Positions 55,162-64,000 of a DNA stretch of 64,000 bases are shown one piece after another. Source of the stretch: Voacanga thouarsii (taxonomy: Eukaryota; Streptophyta; Magnoliopsida; Gentianales; Apocynaceae); NCBI GenBank assembly GCA_026120185.1, contig JANUWF010001165.1, positions 3,348,001 to 3,412,000 on the forward strand, given 5' to 3'. The notes below the pieces were generated by a model. It was given only the letters and a program-made list of their open reading frames with translations, was not told the DNA's origin and did not search any database. How positions within the stretch are numbered: the first letter of the stretch is position 1; every line of letters begins with the position of its first letter. The translations under genes were made by a program, and so were the position numbers.

Positions 55162-56647
55162 GGCTTATGAATTCAATGACCTTCTTGTGACTCCCACCAA
55201 AGAGTATTCTTGACCAACAACTTCCCCTTCATCACTTTTCTCATCTCCATTTCCCTCTTCGTCTCCTTGGTTTCTTTCTCCCTTTTCTTCTTCGTCGGTA
55301 GAAACCTCACCATAGGAATTAGTATACATCATTCTCTTTCTTGGACACTCATGGAAACTATGTCCATATCCAAGGTACTTAAAACACTTGATATCCTTAT
55401 TCCTTTGTGGCCTCTCCATGGCTTTTCCCTTATCTTTGTTCCATCCTTCCTTAGGTTTCCAATCCTCCTTAGGCTTCCAATCCTTTTTAGGTTTCCAAGC
55501 CTCCCTTAGTTTGTTGAAGTCCCTTTGAAATGGATTAGGGGCTTCATCCTTCTTAATTGGCACCTTGCTAGTAGTGTTGGGGTTTGGAAGTGGTGGTCTT
55601 GTAAATGCCTTCATTTTTAATTGCCTCTCGATCTTCATAGCGGCATGTACCATATCCTTTAATCGATTATAGGGGTGCAATTCTACCAAATTGGTAATTT
55701 CCCTATTTAATCCTCCCAATAACCTTACTCTTGTTGCTCTAGAATCCTCATTGATTTAAGTTCTCATCAATATTACTTCCACCTCTTTATGGTAATCTTC
55801 TACACTCTTGTTCCCTTGCTTGAATGATTGGAGCCTTTGGTAAAGATCATTATAGTAATGGTGTGGTATAAACCTTGCTCTCATCATATCTTTCAACAAA
55901 TTCCAACTAACCATGGTTTCCACTCCTATTTGTCTCCGTTGTGCACTAACTTTCTCCTACCATACCAAAGCATACTCCGGAAATCCCAAGATAGCTAACC
56001 TTATATTTGACCTCTCACTATAGGTATGACTTTCTAGGAATATCTCCATCGTTCTTTCCCACTCGAAGTAAGCTACGGGGTCACTCTTGCTATAAAATGT
56101 GGACACTTTCAGTTTGATGTGGTTCAACTCCCTCTCCTCATCATTTCCTTCTCTCCTTCCTCCTATATTGGCCCATCTTTTATGGTGTTCCCCAAAGGCC
56201 TCAACTTGTTCCCTTTTATACTATTTATCAACTCCCTCAAACTCTCTTTCTAACCCCCTTAGGTTGTTCCACCATTCCTTTTTTGTCCCCTACCTCATCT
56301 TCCTCTCATGCCATGTCTTCCCCCTCTCATAGGAGCTTGTTGGAATCCCCCGATAGAGTGCTCATCCCACTTTTCCCTTTATTGAGCATTTAACGGAGGA
56401 GTATGGACATCACCTTCCTCATCCTTGGGCTAGGTACTTCAAATTGTTCTTAGCCTCTCCTTTATGCAACAGTAGAAGATTGTCCAATATGATTTATCAA
56501 CTCCCTTGTCTTATTTTGAAATTCACTTTGCATAGTTCTCATCATAGCTTGCATGTCATCATGAAAAACCCTAGCATCCATTGGTTCTTCTTGAGGTATA
56601 CTAGGGCCACTTGGGTTAGGCCTAGAGATATCTTGATCATGGGCCAT
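55162..56647 (-). pseudogene. Gyp-N gag
   Basis: The ATG at 56647 opens MAHDQDISRPNPSGPS; stops follow, then the core HIKLKVSTFYSKSDPVAYFE, SERSNIRLAILGFPEYALVW, RARFIPHHYYNDLYQRLQSF and RLLGGLNREITNLVELHPYN. A linker repeats WKPK (three times W-K-P-K within KPKKDWKPKEDWKPKEGW). The zinc knuckle CFKYLGYGHSFHEC has Tyr for its second Cys. An acidic Glu/Asp-rich tail ends VGVTRRSLNS-stop. The last 184 residues (55719-55165) are uninterrupted. Gyp-P at 18076-19466 is a second fragment of this family. Confidence 0.86.
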
Positions 56648-57533
56648 GGTGATGGAATATTTACTTACTTCTACCTACAAAACAAAAGAGATTAGGAAGA
56701 AAAATAATTCCTTATTTCGCTTCCTTGCGTGTTAGCTCTAAAGGATTGGTCACTCCACGCTCGTGCTTACTCTCTTAGGCTCTTTTAGTAATAGGTTCAC
56801 CCTATTACCTTTTTCTCAATACTCAAGCCTTCTTATTCAATCCTAATTCTCCCCAATGGCTAAAGTTTTAGTCCAACTTAGTGAATCACACAAATCAAAA
56901 GAATTTTCCAATTAAGGAGTCTTAGGGAAATTTCAACAAACACTTGTTGGGCACATCAAGAAAACAAGTTTTAATTAAGAATTTCAAGAAATGTGGACTC
57001 AATCAACACAAGACAAACACTAGATGCACAAGAAACACTTCTAAGTAAGAAGAGAACAAGAATTAGGAAGAACAAAGAAACAAGAACTAGGATTATGAAG
57101 AACAAGATGATCACAAGTGTACACTAATAAAGTTGAGTTCAATGAGCATGGAATTCAACAATAGAGTAATATACTAAGTCCAAATATCCCAAGGAATGAA
57201 AATTAAGAATCAAAATTCCCAACTATAGCCAAAAAATATTCTCATGGAACATTATCAAACACATTGGATGCAATCTCGTCACTTAAGAACAACCAACATT
57301 CTCACCCATATTCGAGCCAATTTTCACCACAAACACAAGAAAATTTTGTTTCCAAGGATTATATTAACATCAAAGAGTAATTTTCCAACAGAAAAATCAA
57401 GATATAACAAAGATTTCATGACCTTTCTGGAGCATGTTTTTGAGTTACGAGATTTTCTCTATTTTCTTTTTCTTCAGCTTTGTAGGGCTCCTTTTTTGCT
57501 TTCAAGCATTAATTTGAATAAAAAATTTCTTTA
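56648..57533 (-). mobile_element. Gyp-N 5' leader
   Basis: This is the untranslated leader between primer site and gag start. It is A-rich, without a conserved frame. Confidence 0.6.
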
Positions 57534-57544
57534 CTCTAATACCA
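57534..57544 (-). other. Gyp-N primer binding site (initiator tRNA-Met type)
   Basis: The plus strand CTCTAATACCA is the complement of TGGTATTAGAG, one change from TGGTATCAGAG. It lies about 18 nt from the LTR border as I draw it, so the border may be a few bases further left. Confidence 0.75.
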
Positions 57545-57562
57545 AACTCTTTTATAAGACCT

Positions 57563-58589
57563 TGTGTGGGCTTGTTCTTGGTGTTGTGGGTGGCTTAATT
57601 AGTTATAAGCTCAACATAACCTAGGGATCCAAAATAGAGAATTTTCTGGTGACAAAAGGAGAAAATGAAATAACAACTTACCTTCTATCAAACTCTTGAA
57701 GAACTAAGCTTCAAAGACCCTTAAGAATAGTAGAAAGTTCTACTATAATCTCACCCTAATATCCTTGAAGCAACAAAGGCAAACAAGGACAAATAGAATA
57801 GAGAAAATAGGCACCCAAGTAATGGAATTCAAACAAACCTTAGAAGAACAAATCAACTAAGACCCATTCCAAGAATCCACATTGGATTCTCCAAAAGATT
57901 TATAGACTCAATTCATAACGAGGACAAACCCTTAAGCAGGGTCTTAAACAAGATGAACAATGAGGCTAGGGCCTCTCAAGATTCTCTATCAAATTTTGAA
58001 TTAAAGTGTGTGAATTGTGTTGTCACATCACTAAAGGTTCTATTTATACTACTCTAACCCTAGCTGAGTAATCCCTGAGGTTCTATTACAGTTAAGAGTC
58101 TTAATAAGTCTATACAAACACTTAAAATTGGAGAAAATCGGAGAAAACAACAAAAATGTGGGGTAGCCGTCGGCTGCCCAAGATGGAACCGGCGCTGGCT
58201 AGGTCCCACAAGCCGGCGCAGGTTAGGCTCTGTCTTCGGCCAGTCCTTGCAGAATGAAGCCATTGTTGGGCAGGTTGAAGCCGGCCCCAATTTGGCTACT
58301 TGGGGCTGGTGCCAGCTGTCTGCTGGAAGGCCTCCTTTGGTCAAGTTTTGTCCCCTTTGTTGCCGGCTTGAGTTCTTATTGGGGTCCTTATTCGATAGTC
58401 ATCAAAATGAACTATTGGCTAGCTTCCTCAACCTCCCAACCCTCTTCCATCCTCAAGCATGGTTTTATGAGCAATTGAAAATCCTCTTAAAGCTTCTTGG
58501 ACCTAGATCTTGTTATTGGTCCTTGTCTTTGCATGGTCATACCTCCCCCTTCTTGATATTGACCTCCATGATAAAGCAGAGTCTTATCA
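57563..58589 (-). repeat. Gyp-N 5' LTR
   Basis: It begins TGTGTGGGC and ends GTCTTATCA. The GC-rich U3 block at about 58165-58330 includes GAACCGGCGCTGGCTAGGTC and GAAGCCGGCCCC. Confidence 0.85.
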
Positions 58590-59514
58590 ATATGTCAAAA
58601 AGCATATCCTTAAGATGGTTGCTGCTTTCAAGGAAGCAGAAGTCTTGGGGCTATGATTGACCCCAAAAACCAAGCAGATATAGTTCTCGAATATTTGTTG
58701 GGCTCTTTTACTCAATTCAAGTTAAATTAAACATGAACAAGTTCAACATGAGTTTAACCGAGTTAATGAAGGAGCTCTAGGTGGTAGAAAATGTCATGAA
58801 GTTACAGTCTAAGGCTATAATTGCTAAGGCTTCTTCTTCAAGAACTAGGCCCAAGCCTAGAATTTCAAAAAGAAGAAGGGAAATGCAGTAGCCCAGCTCA
58901 AGTCCTAGCCTAAAGACAAATCCAAGGGCAAGTGCTTCAAATATGGAAAGAAGGTACACTGAAAAAAGGAATGTCCAGATCTTTAGGCAAAAAAAAAAAA
59001 ACCCCATAGGTATTATTTACTATCTAGAGTCTATGTCAATAGTTGTATCAACTTTCACTTCAATTGTTAATTCTAGAGCCACTGATTATATCTGTAACTC
59101 CTTGCAGAGGATTAGGAAGATATAGAAGACTCTAGAAGGGCGAACATAGACTACGCGTGGGAAATGGAGCATAAGTATATGCCCAAGCAATGGAAGAGCA
59201 GGAACTTGAATTTGATTGTAATAAAATAGTTGTTTTGAAGGATATTTTATATGTACCTGATTTTAGACAGAATTTTATTTTAGTTACAAAACTAAAAAAT
59301 CATTGTTATTCTATTTCTTTCCATTCTTGTATTACTATCACCAGAGATAGACAATTTTATATACAAGTCATATGTATGGAAACTTATTCTTTATAAATCC
59401 TATTAACAATCAATTAAACAATGCTCAAAGTCAATTTTTAAGTAAGAAGTGAAAGACCAATGTCAATGACTTTTATCGATGGTATCTAAAGTTAGGCCAC
59501 ATTAACTCAACTAG
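58590..59514 (+). pseudogene. Copia-2 gag C-terminus, protease and pre-integrase start
   Basis: Across frameshifts the plus strand reads KKHILKMVAAFKEAEVLG, DPKTQADIVLEYL, NMNKFNMSLTELMKELQ-like text, a Lys/Arg/Ser-rich linker, a decayed knuckle CFKYGKKVH.KKEC (second Cys is Tyr), then the protease motif IVNSRATDYICNSLQRI (family D-S-G-A-T-x-H-I-C; Asp is Asn and Gly is Arg). At 59485-59514 comes WYLKLGHIN, the start of the pre-integrase zinc domain. It is cut there by CACTA-2, so integrase and RT of this copy are not in the window. Confidence 0.78.
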
Positions 59515-59652
59515 CACTACAAGAAAAATAGATTTCCACAATCACTGAATTTCGTGGGAAAAAGGATCGATTTGGTCGTAAACAATTAATTGCAATGGCA
59601 TTGCAGTGGGAAAATGCTCATTGCTATTGCAGGGGGTAACAATGCTAGGAAT
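59515..59652. mobile_element. CACTA-2: end of a second CACTA transposon
   Basis: CACTACAAGAAAAATAG begins at 59515 in the middle of the copia frame, the common plant CACTA terminus, with TAG just before it as a possible 3-bp duplication. Subterminal repeats TTGCAATGGCATTGCAGTGG and GCTCATTGCTATTGCAGGG follow. The opposite end was not found. The sequence changes character at about 59653. Confidence 0.6.
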
Positions 59653-60120
59653 TCTTATCTTGCAAATATAGTTATGCAGCGGAATAAAACCAAGAATTCC
59701 CGCTGAGGATCTAATTTATGCACATGAACTGAATTGAACGATAAAGAATAATATACCTTACGTTGCTTTTGGGAATGAAAATTTTTCCTTCTATTCAATT
59801 TGTCGCACGATCCAGTAAAAACTCAAAATCTCAAGAGTAGAGATTTCTCTAACAGAAATCCACACAAGAATCGTGCATAAAAACACACCAGGATTTTTGT
59901 GCTAGCAAAAATAACTTAGCGGCTAGGGTATTTTTGTTCAAAAGAAGAAGAAGACAACGAGAACTCTCATTTTTTTTTTATAGAAAACTCTCTGTGAATT
60001 AACTGAAGATCATCTATCACATGGATTCCATAAATCATCATATTTATATATCATCCACCTCACTTTTGGTAATCAGAAACCCAATCCTTATAAGGATTCT
60101 TAATTCCTAATAAGTATTAT
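59653..60120 (-). repeat. LTR-like piece, possibly of a copia element
   Basis: The plus strand starts TGCTAGGAATTC and reads in reverse like a copia LTR: a TATA-like GATATATAAATATG on the minus strand (about 60035-60050), a long leader-like part, then TTCCGCTGCATAAC near the end. No primer site or partner LTR is seen. It is cut at 60121 by the next LTR. Confidence 0.35.
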
Positions 60121-63100
60121 TGTAATACCCCGCCCAAAATCACCTTTGACCTATAGGGAAAAAGTCAAGCATCGCATAACATTTCGCATTTCATGTGATA
60201 TCTTAAAATTATTTTTGTATAGGTGCATGTGATTTTCAAGGTTGTGCTTGCGTTGAATTATTTAAATGTGTTGTTGCATTATTTGAGAGTTGTTTTAAGT
60301 GAAGTTTAGTAGAGGAGATGGAGGGATGAGAATTAGGGTGAAAAGAATTTCGTAGAGAAATGTTACTATCGGAGTAGGTTTGGAATAGCGGTTAGGTTTG
60401 GTGATTATCCTATGGTGACCTAAGTTCGAATCTTATCTCTTGCGAATCTTAGCTTTTCTTTTTGAATTCTTTTCCTAGATTTCATCATGCTTGGCCAAAA
60501 ATCCCAGCTTTCCTTTTTAAATTTTCAGTGCCATCTTCTTAGGAATAAGTCTCCATAATTATCTCCTAAAATTCAAGGACTTTTGATAAGGATAAAGATT
60601 AATTTTATTTCCAACTTTTATCCTTTTTTATTTTCGAAAATTCTAGATAGAGTAATTAAATTCCAGCTCGATTTTAATTTATCAGATTTTATAATTGATA
60701 GCTAGAATTAAATTGTTATTTTTCTAGTTAAATATCTTGGTGACTTTGATCATGGAACCCTAGCTGAAAATCTGGAAAATTTTCTAGCTTAGTGCCGCCA
60801 CCTTTGAAGAAGTTCTAGCTCAACATAAACTCTTCCAATACTAGGAAATCTTATCTTAAATTCTCTTGCAAATAAGGCTTTATCCTAATCCTAAACAAAC
60901 CATATTTTTGTTCCTTTTATCTTGCAATTTTCGGTTAGCCTTGTGCATGCACAAGCTGCACGAAAATTATGCAATCCTAAGAGCAATCAAACTCTTCTAT
61001 ACCTAGCTCAAATCACCTAGAACACCTCTCACCAAACCAGATCACTTTAGCAAAACAAAATCAAATTTTATCCACTAAAATTTCCAGAATTTCGGCCAGC
61101 TTATGCACAGAAAATTTAGGCCGGCTTTGCACACTATATCACACTAAAATTCTGCACTCCAAAACATACCAAAACTCCTTGTTGATTAAGCCAAACTACA
61201 GCACCTAAAATCCTAATTTTTCCTCTATAATTTGTGATAGAATAGCAACCAAAACATCCCAAAATTTTTCCTCTTTTGCTCACAGATTTCGCACAGAATT
61301 TCTGGTTACCAAAGCTGCACAAACTCCTTCTTGATTTGGCCAAAAACCTAAACACACTCAGCCTTATTCTTGAGCACTATTTTGGCCAGCCTAGGAGAAC
61401 AATTCCAGACTATTTTTCTCCTCTTAACAGCTCTAAAATTCAGCCAGCAATAAGAGTACAGCAAGCTACAATTTTTCGCCATTACTGCCAAAGAAACCTA
61501 GAGCCATTAGGAGTCCTCTATAACAACAACTTCTAACCCTAAATCCACCTCTTCTAACCCTAAACCAAGATAGCCGACCACTCCATTCTTACTACATGAA
61601 AATTCCAGCAAATACTCTCCTGTAATTTTCAAAAATCACAAGAGCCATCCCTAACCAAAATCGATCACACCCTAAGGTAAGCAAAAATCATCTTAACCTC
61701 TTGATTCCATTCCTCCATTGATTCTTCTCTTTTTCTTCCCTTGAATCATGCCACATAGAGGCTGATTTCAATCTCTTTATCTACTTTCGATCAAAAGGAG
61801 GTAAAGAAGACAGCTTTTCTTTTCTTCTCAAGCAACTCGGGACGATCACCATAAGAGTATCGAGATCTTGTTAATCTAGTTATTGCAAGGTAAGGGAATT
61901 ATTACCCTTGATGCCGAAATTAAGATCCAATAAGATTGATGAGGTCTATGGAAGTATGGTAGCATGATGTATGTGCTTAGTTGGGATAGATGAATATTTT
62001 GAGTTGAGTAATTAATCAAGCATATTCGATGGATAGCAAAGCCATGTTTTATTGTGATAATAATGGATGGGAATTGTGATGGTCAAATGAAGACCTTTTT
62101 GATATATTATTCATATCTTCAATGGATATATGATCGTAGTGTATGTACTTTGAGGATTAGATGATTTATTTGAAGTTAGATAATGGATCATGATTTGTTA
62201 TGGGAATAAATGAGTTTAATGCATGTTTGAGTCGATTGAGACCCTGATCATGATACTATATGATTCTAGATCAGGAGGGTACTTGAAGGAAGTAAGCTGT
62301 GATTTTATGTTATTTATTTGAGGCATATCTAGTAAGTCCTTGCATAAACTCTTTTGTTAAATGTTGTGATGGCAAGTCGAATGTTGTAAAGCTTTGTGAG
62401 GCTATTGTTGAACTATGATTATTTGGATTGTAAACGTGGACGTTTAAGCTCTAAATGGTTTTGTCAACCTAATGCCTTTATCAAGACTGCTCTTTTTCTT
62501 AAATATTTTAGAAAACTCTTTTTTCAAGAAAATCACGTTTTACAAAGCCAAAAGTATGGACTTATTATTATGAGACAGGAATTGATAGATATGTTTGTTG
62601 AGTACTCAATATGGGTAGGCTAACAATACTATTCTTGGAAGGCTAGAGTAAGTCTTCTGGCAGGAGGCCACCTCCAGAAGATAAGCTCTGCTTGAAAAGG
62701 CGACAGTGTTGGTTGGTCAGGCCAGTTCAAGCTAGCATTTATACATGGTAAGGTATCATTTATTTTCCCGGCATGGATACCCGGATGGTTTTGTTGCGTG
62801 TAGAGATGGAGGAGTTTCTCACCCGGTAGGTTGTACACTCACCTTCGATCAAAACGCCCAAAGTGTGGTAACTGATCCAAGCAAGATACACAAAGTGTGG
62901 TGCCTTGGCCATTTTCTTATCATGGGGTTCAAAGTGTGGCACCATGACTGTTTATTCAAGTGGATGATTTGTTTTGTACAAAGTGTGACAATGAGAAAAA
63001 CCCACTCCTTGCCAAGAGAAATTATTTATGACTTGCCAAATATTTCTGCAAATGTTTTCACTATGCATACATAAATTGTTCAAAGTACCATGTGCACACA

Positions 63101-63435
63101 CAGGACTTACTGAGATGTTAATATCACATTGTTTATATTATATTTTCAGGAGATTGATTATGCTGAGCAAGCGGGAAGTGTAGTAGTTGGAGTTTTGTTA
63201 TTTTTCATTATGTTTTGAGAAACAATTGTTGATTTATTCTTCGGGAACTGATGCTTCCTTTTATCTAGTTTTGCTCCCGTTTGAGCCTGATATAATAAGA
63301 GTTTTTCTTTATTTATCTAAGTTTGATTTCTTTGGTTTGTCTTTATATTATTGTACCTCGTTTTAAAGACCCCTTGTCCTCGGGACAGGGTGACATCCCA
63401 TCCCTTTTTAGGGTACGTAGTAGGGTGGTGTTACA
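60121..63435 (+). repeat. Tek-R 5' LTR, 3.3 kb
   Basis: It begins TGTAATACCCCGCCC and ends GGTGGTGTTACA. Its end region (AAAGACCCCTTGTCC, GGGACAGGGTGACATCCCAT) parallels the Tek LTR end near 25905-25945, so it belongs to a related Tekay-like family. It contains a tRNA-like A/B-box pair at 60386-60432 and four CAAAGTGTG repeats at 62858-62988. Frames within it are not coding. Confidence 0.82.
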
Positions 63436-63437
63436 AG

Positions 63438-63451
63438 TGATATTAAAGCCT
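63438..63451 (+). other. Tek-R primer binding site
   Basis: TGATATTAAAGCCT matches TGGTATCAGAGCCT (initiator tRNA-Met type) at 11 of 14 positions. The three changes are G-to-A or C-to-T. It lies 2 nt after the LTR. Confidence 0.75.
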
Positions 63452-63570
63452 AGGTTTAGGTAATTATTTGACTTTCTGGATTTTATTTCTTAAGTATTTT
63501 GATCTGGTGCTAATATTTATATTTTGTTTTTTGTATGGTCAACAGAGTTGTATCGATTGTAAGAGACTAG

Positions 63571-64000
63571 CCCGCTGGCTGCGGGAATCCACCTACCCTA
63601 CTACCTGTAGCAGATCTACCCTCGTCTGATTCAGAGATAGAGTCGGAAGGAGGTTTAGTTTTGAGTGAGGATGAAACGGAGCATGAGCCGCCTATGCTAG
63701 ACGACCCGGTGGTCGAGGCATAGATGGAGGTTAATGGAAGCCTAGGAGAGTACAATGGGGATGATGAGGGTGAGGTAGTTGAGCTTGCTGGTGAAAGTAA
63801 TGAGGATGAAGAGATGGCCGAGCTAAGTGAAGGGGGGGCAAATGAGCTTTGGGATGAGTGGGATGATGAGAGTGGGGGAGAGATGGTTGGGATAGAGGTA
63901 GAGGGTGAGGAGGTGATGGAGGTTCCCCAGACCCCACAGATAGGTGAGATTGATAGAACTTCTACTTGCTTTGACCTTAAGGAGTCCAGTGATGAGGGAC
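63571..64000 (+). pseudogene. Tek-R acidic reading frame (gag N-terminus or leader ORF)
   Basis: One plus frame is open from 63571 to the window edge except for a TAG at 63721-63723; an ATG follows immediately at 63724. The product is strongly acidic: ESEGGLVLSEDETEHEP before the stop, then EYNGDDEGEVVELAGESNED and WDEWDDESGGEM. No zinc knuckle or gag core is reached before 64000. The position after the primer site suggests the N-terminus of gag or a separate upstream ORF; I cannot tell which. Minus-strand open frames here are its shadow. Confidence 0.5.

Larger units (their letters stand above)
50788..58589 (-). mobile_element. Gyp-N: near-complete Ty3/gypsy element
   Basis: The LTRs at 50788-51801 and 57563-58589 share their text from GTGTGGGC onward, including GATGAGGCTAGGGCCTCTCA-like lines. 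Reading on the minus strand: primer site, leader, gag (56647-55162), protease (55080-54850), RT and RNase H (about 54420-53100), integrase (53065 to about 51810), a purine tract and the 3' LTR. Domain order and sequence fit plant chromoviruses (Reina-like), but no chromodomain is visible. Many stops and frameshifts make it inactive. It lies inside Copia-2 gag. Confidence 0.88.

Noticed and set aside
55210..55509. Plus-strand open frames across 54524-56695
   Set aside because: They are antisense shadows of Gyp-N gag and the protease-RT linker, which match gypsy domains on the minus strand.
50783..58594. Target-site duplication for Gyp-N
   Set aside because: Bases next to the LTRs do not match clearly, and about 100 bp of the copia gag is missing at the site.
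62745..63074. 109-codon plus-strand open frame
   Set aside because: It lies wholly in the Tek-R LTR, has no recognisable domain, and overlaps the CAAAGTGTG repeats.

Overview
This window looks like heterochromatic, AT-rich nuclear DNA of a flowering plant. The evidence is plant-type Ty1/copia and Ty3/gypsy retrotransposons with tRNA-Asp-type or initiator-tRNA-Met-type primer binding sites, two CACTA transposon ends, tRNA-derived SINE-like elements, long AT and CA microsatellites, and a scrap of plastid atpA. I see no intact host gene, no functional tRNA or rRNA gene and no CRISPR array. Almost every base can be placed in a mobile element or its remnant, and nearly all coding frames carry stops or frameshifts.

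Layout. (1) 1-18070: a plus-strand copia element (Copia-1) broken inside gag by a minus-strand Athila-like element (Ath-A, 163-13877, perfect 5-bp duplication CTCAT). Ath-A is itself broken inside its third ORF by a second minus-strand relative (Ath-B, 3643-9227), and Ath-B carries a small SINE with an 18-bp duplication. (2) 18076-20245: a gypsy gag fragment (Gyp-P) containing a plastid atpA piece, then a CACTA end and a tRNA-related SINE-like block. (3) 20249-31233: AT/CA arrays and a Tekay/Del-like gypsy complex with inverted LTR copies. (4) 31234-35314: Ath-G, a plus-strand relative of Ath-B. (5) 35315-38513: a gypsy LTR split by a solo LTR, then further LTR remnants. (6) 38514-47240: Ath-K, a nearly complete minus-strand Athila-like element with gag and a third ORF but no pol. 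(7) 47241-50540: remnant of a further element plus unassigned AT-rich DNA. (8) 50541-59514: a second copia element (Copia-2) split by a near-complete minus-strand gypsy element (Gyp-N, 50788-58589) with gag, protease, reverse transcriptase, RNase H and integrase. (9) 59515-64000: a CACTA end, an unassigned LTR-like piece, then the 3.3-kb LTR, primer binding site and start of the internal region of another gypsy element (Tek-R) that runs off the window.

How the parts relate. The Athila-like copies form one superfamily with similar LTRs (TG...CA, TATA box, GC-rich GGCGCC-centred motifs in U3) but two kinds of cargo. Ath-A and Ath-K carry gag plus a third ORF and no pol. Ath-B and Ath-G carry only an unrelated protein of about 300 residues that I do not recognise. 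All of these would need enzymes supplied from elsewhere. The most unusual signals are this non-autonomous cargo protein, the shared pol-less architecture, the recurrent GC-rich palindromes in otherwise AT-rich LTRs, and the inverted LTR structures at 20996-31233.
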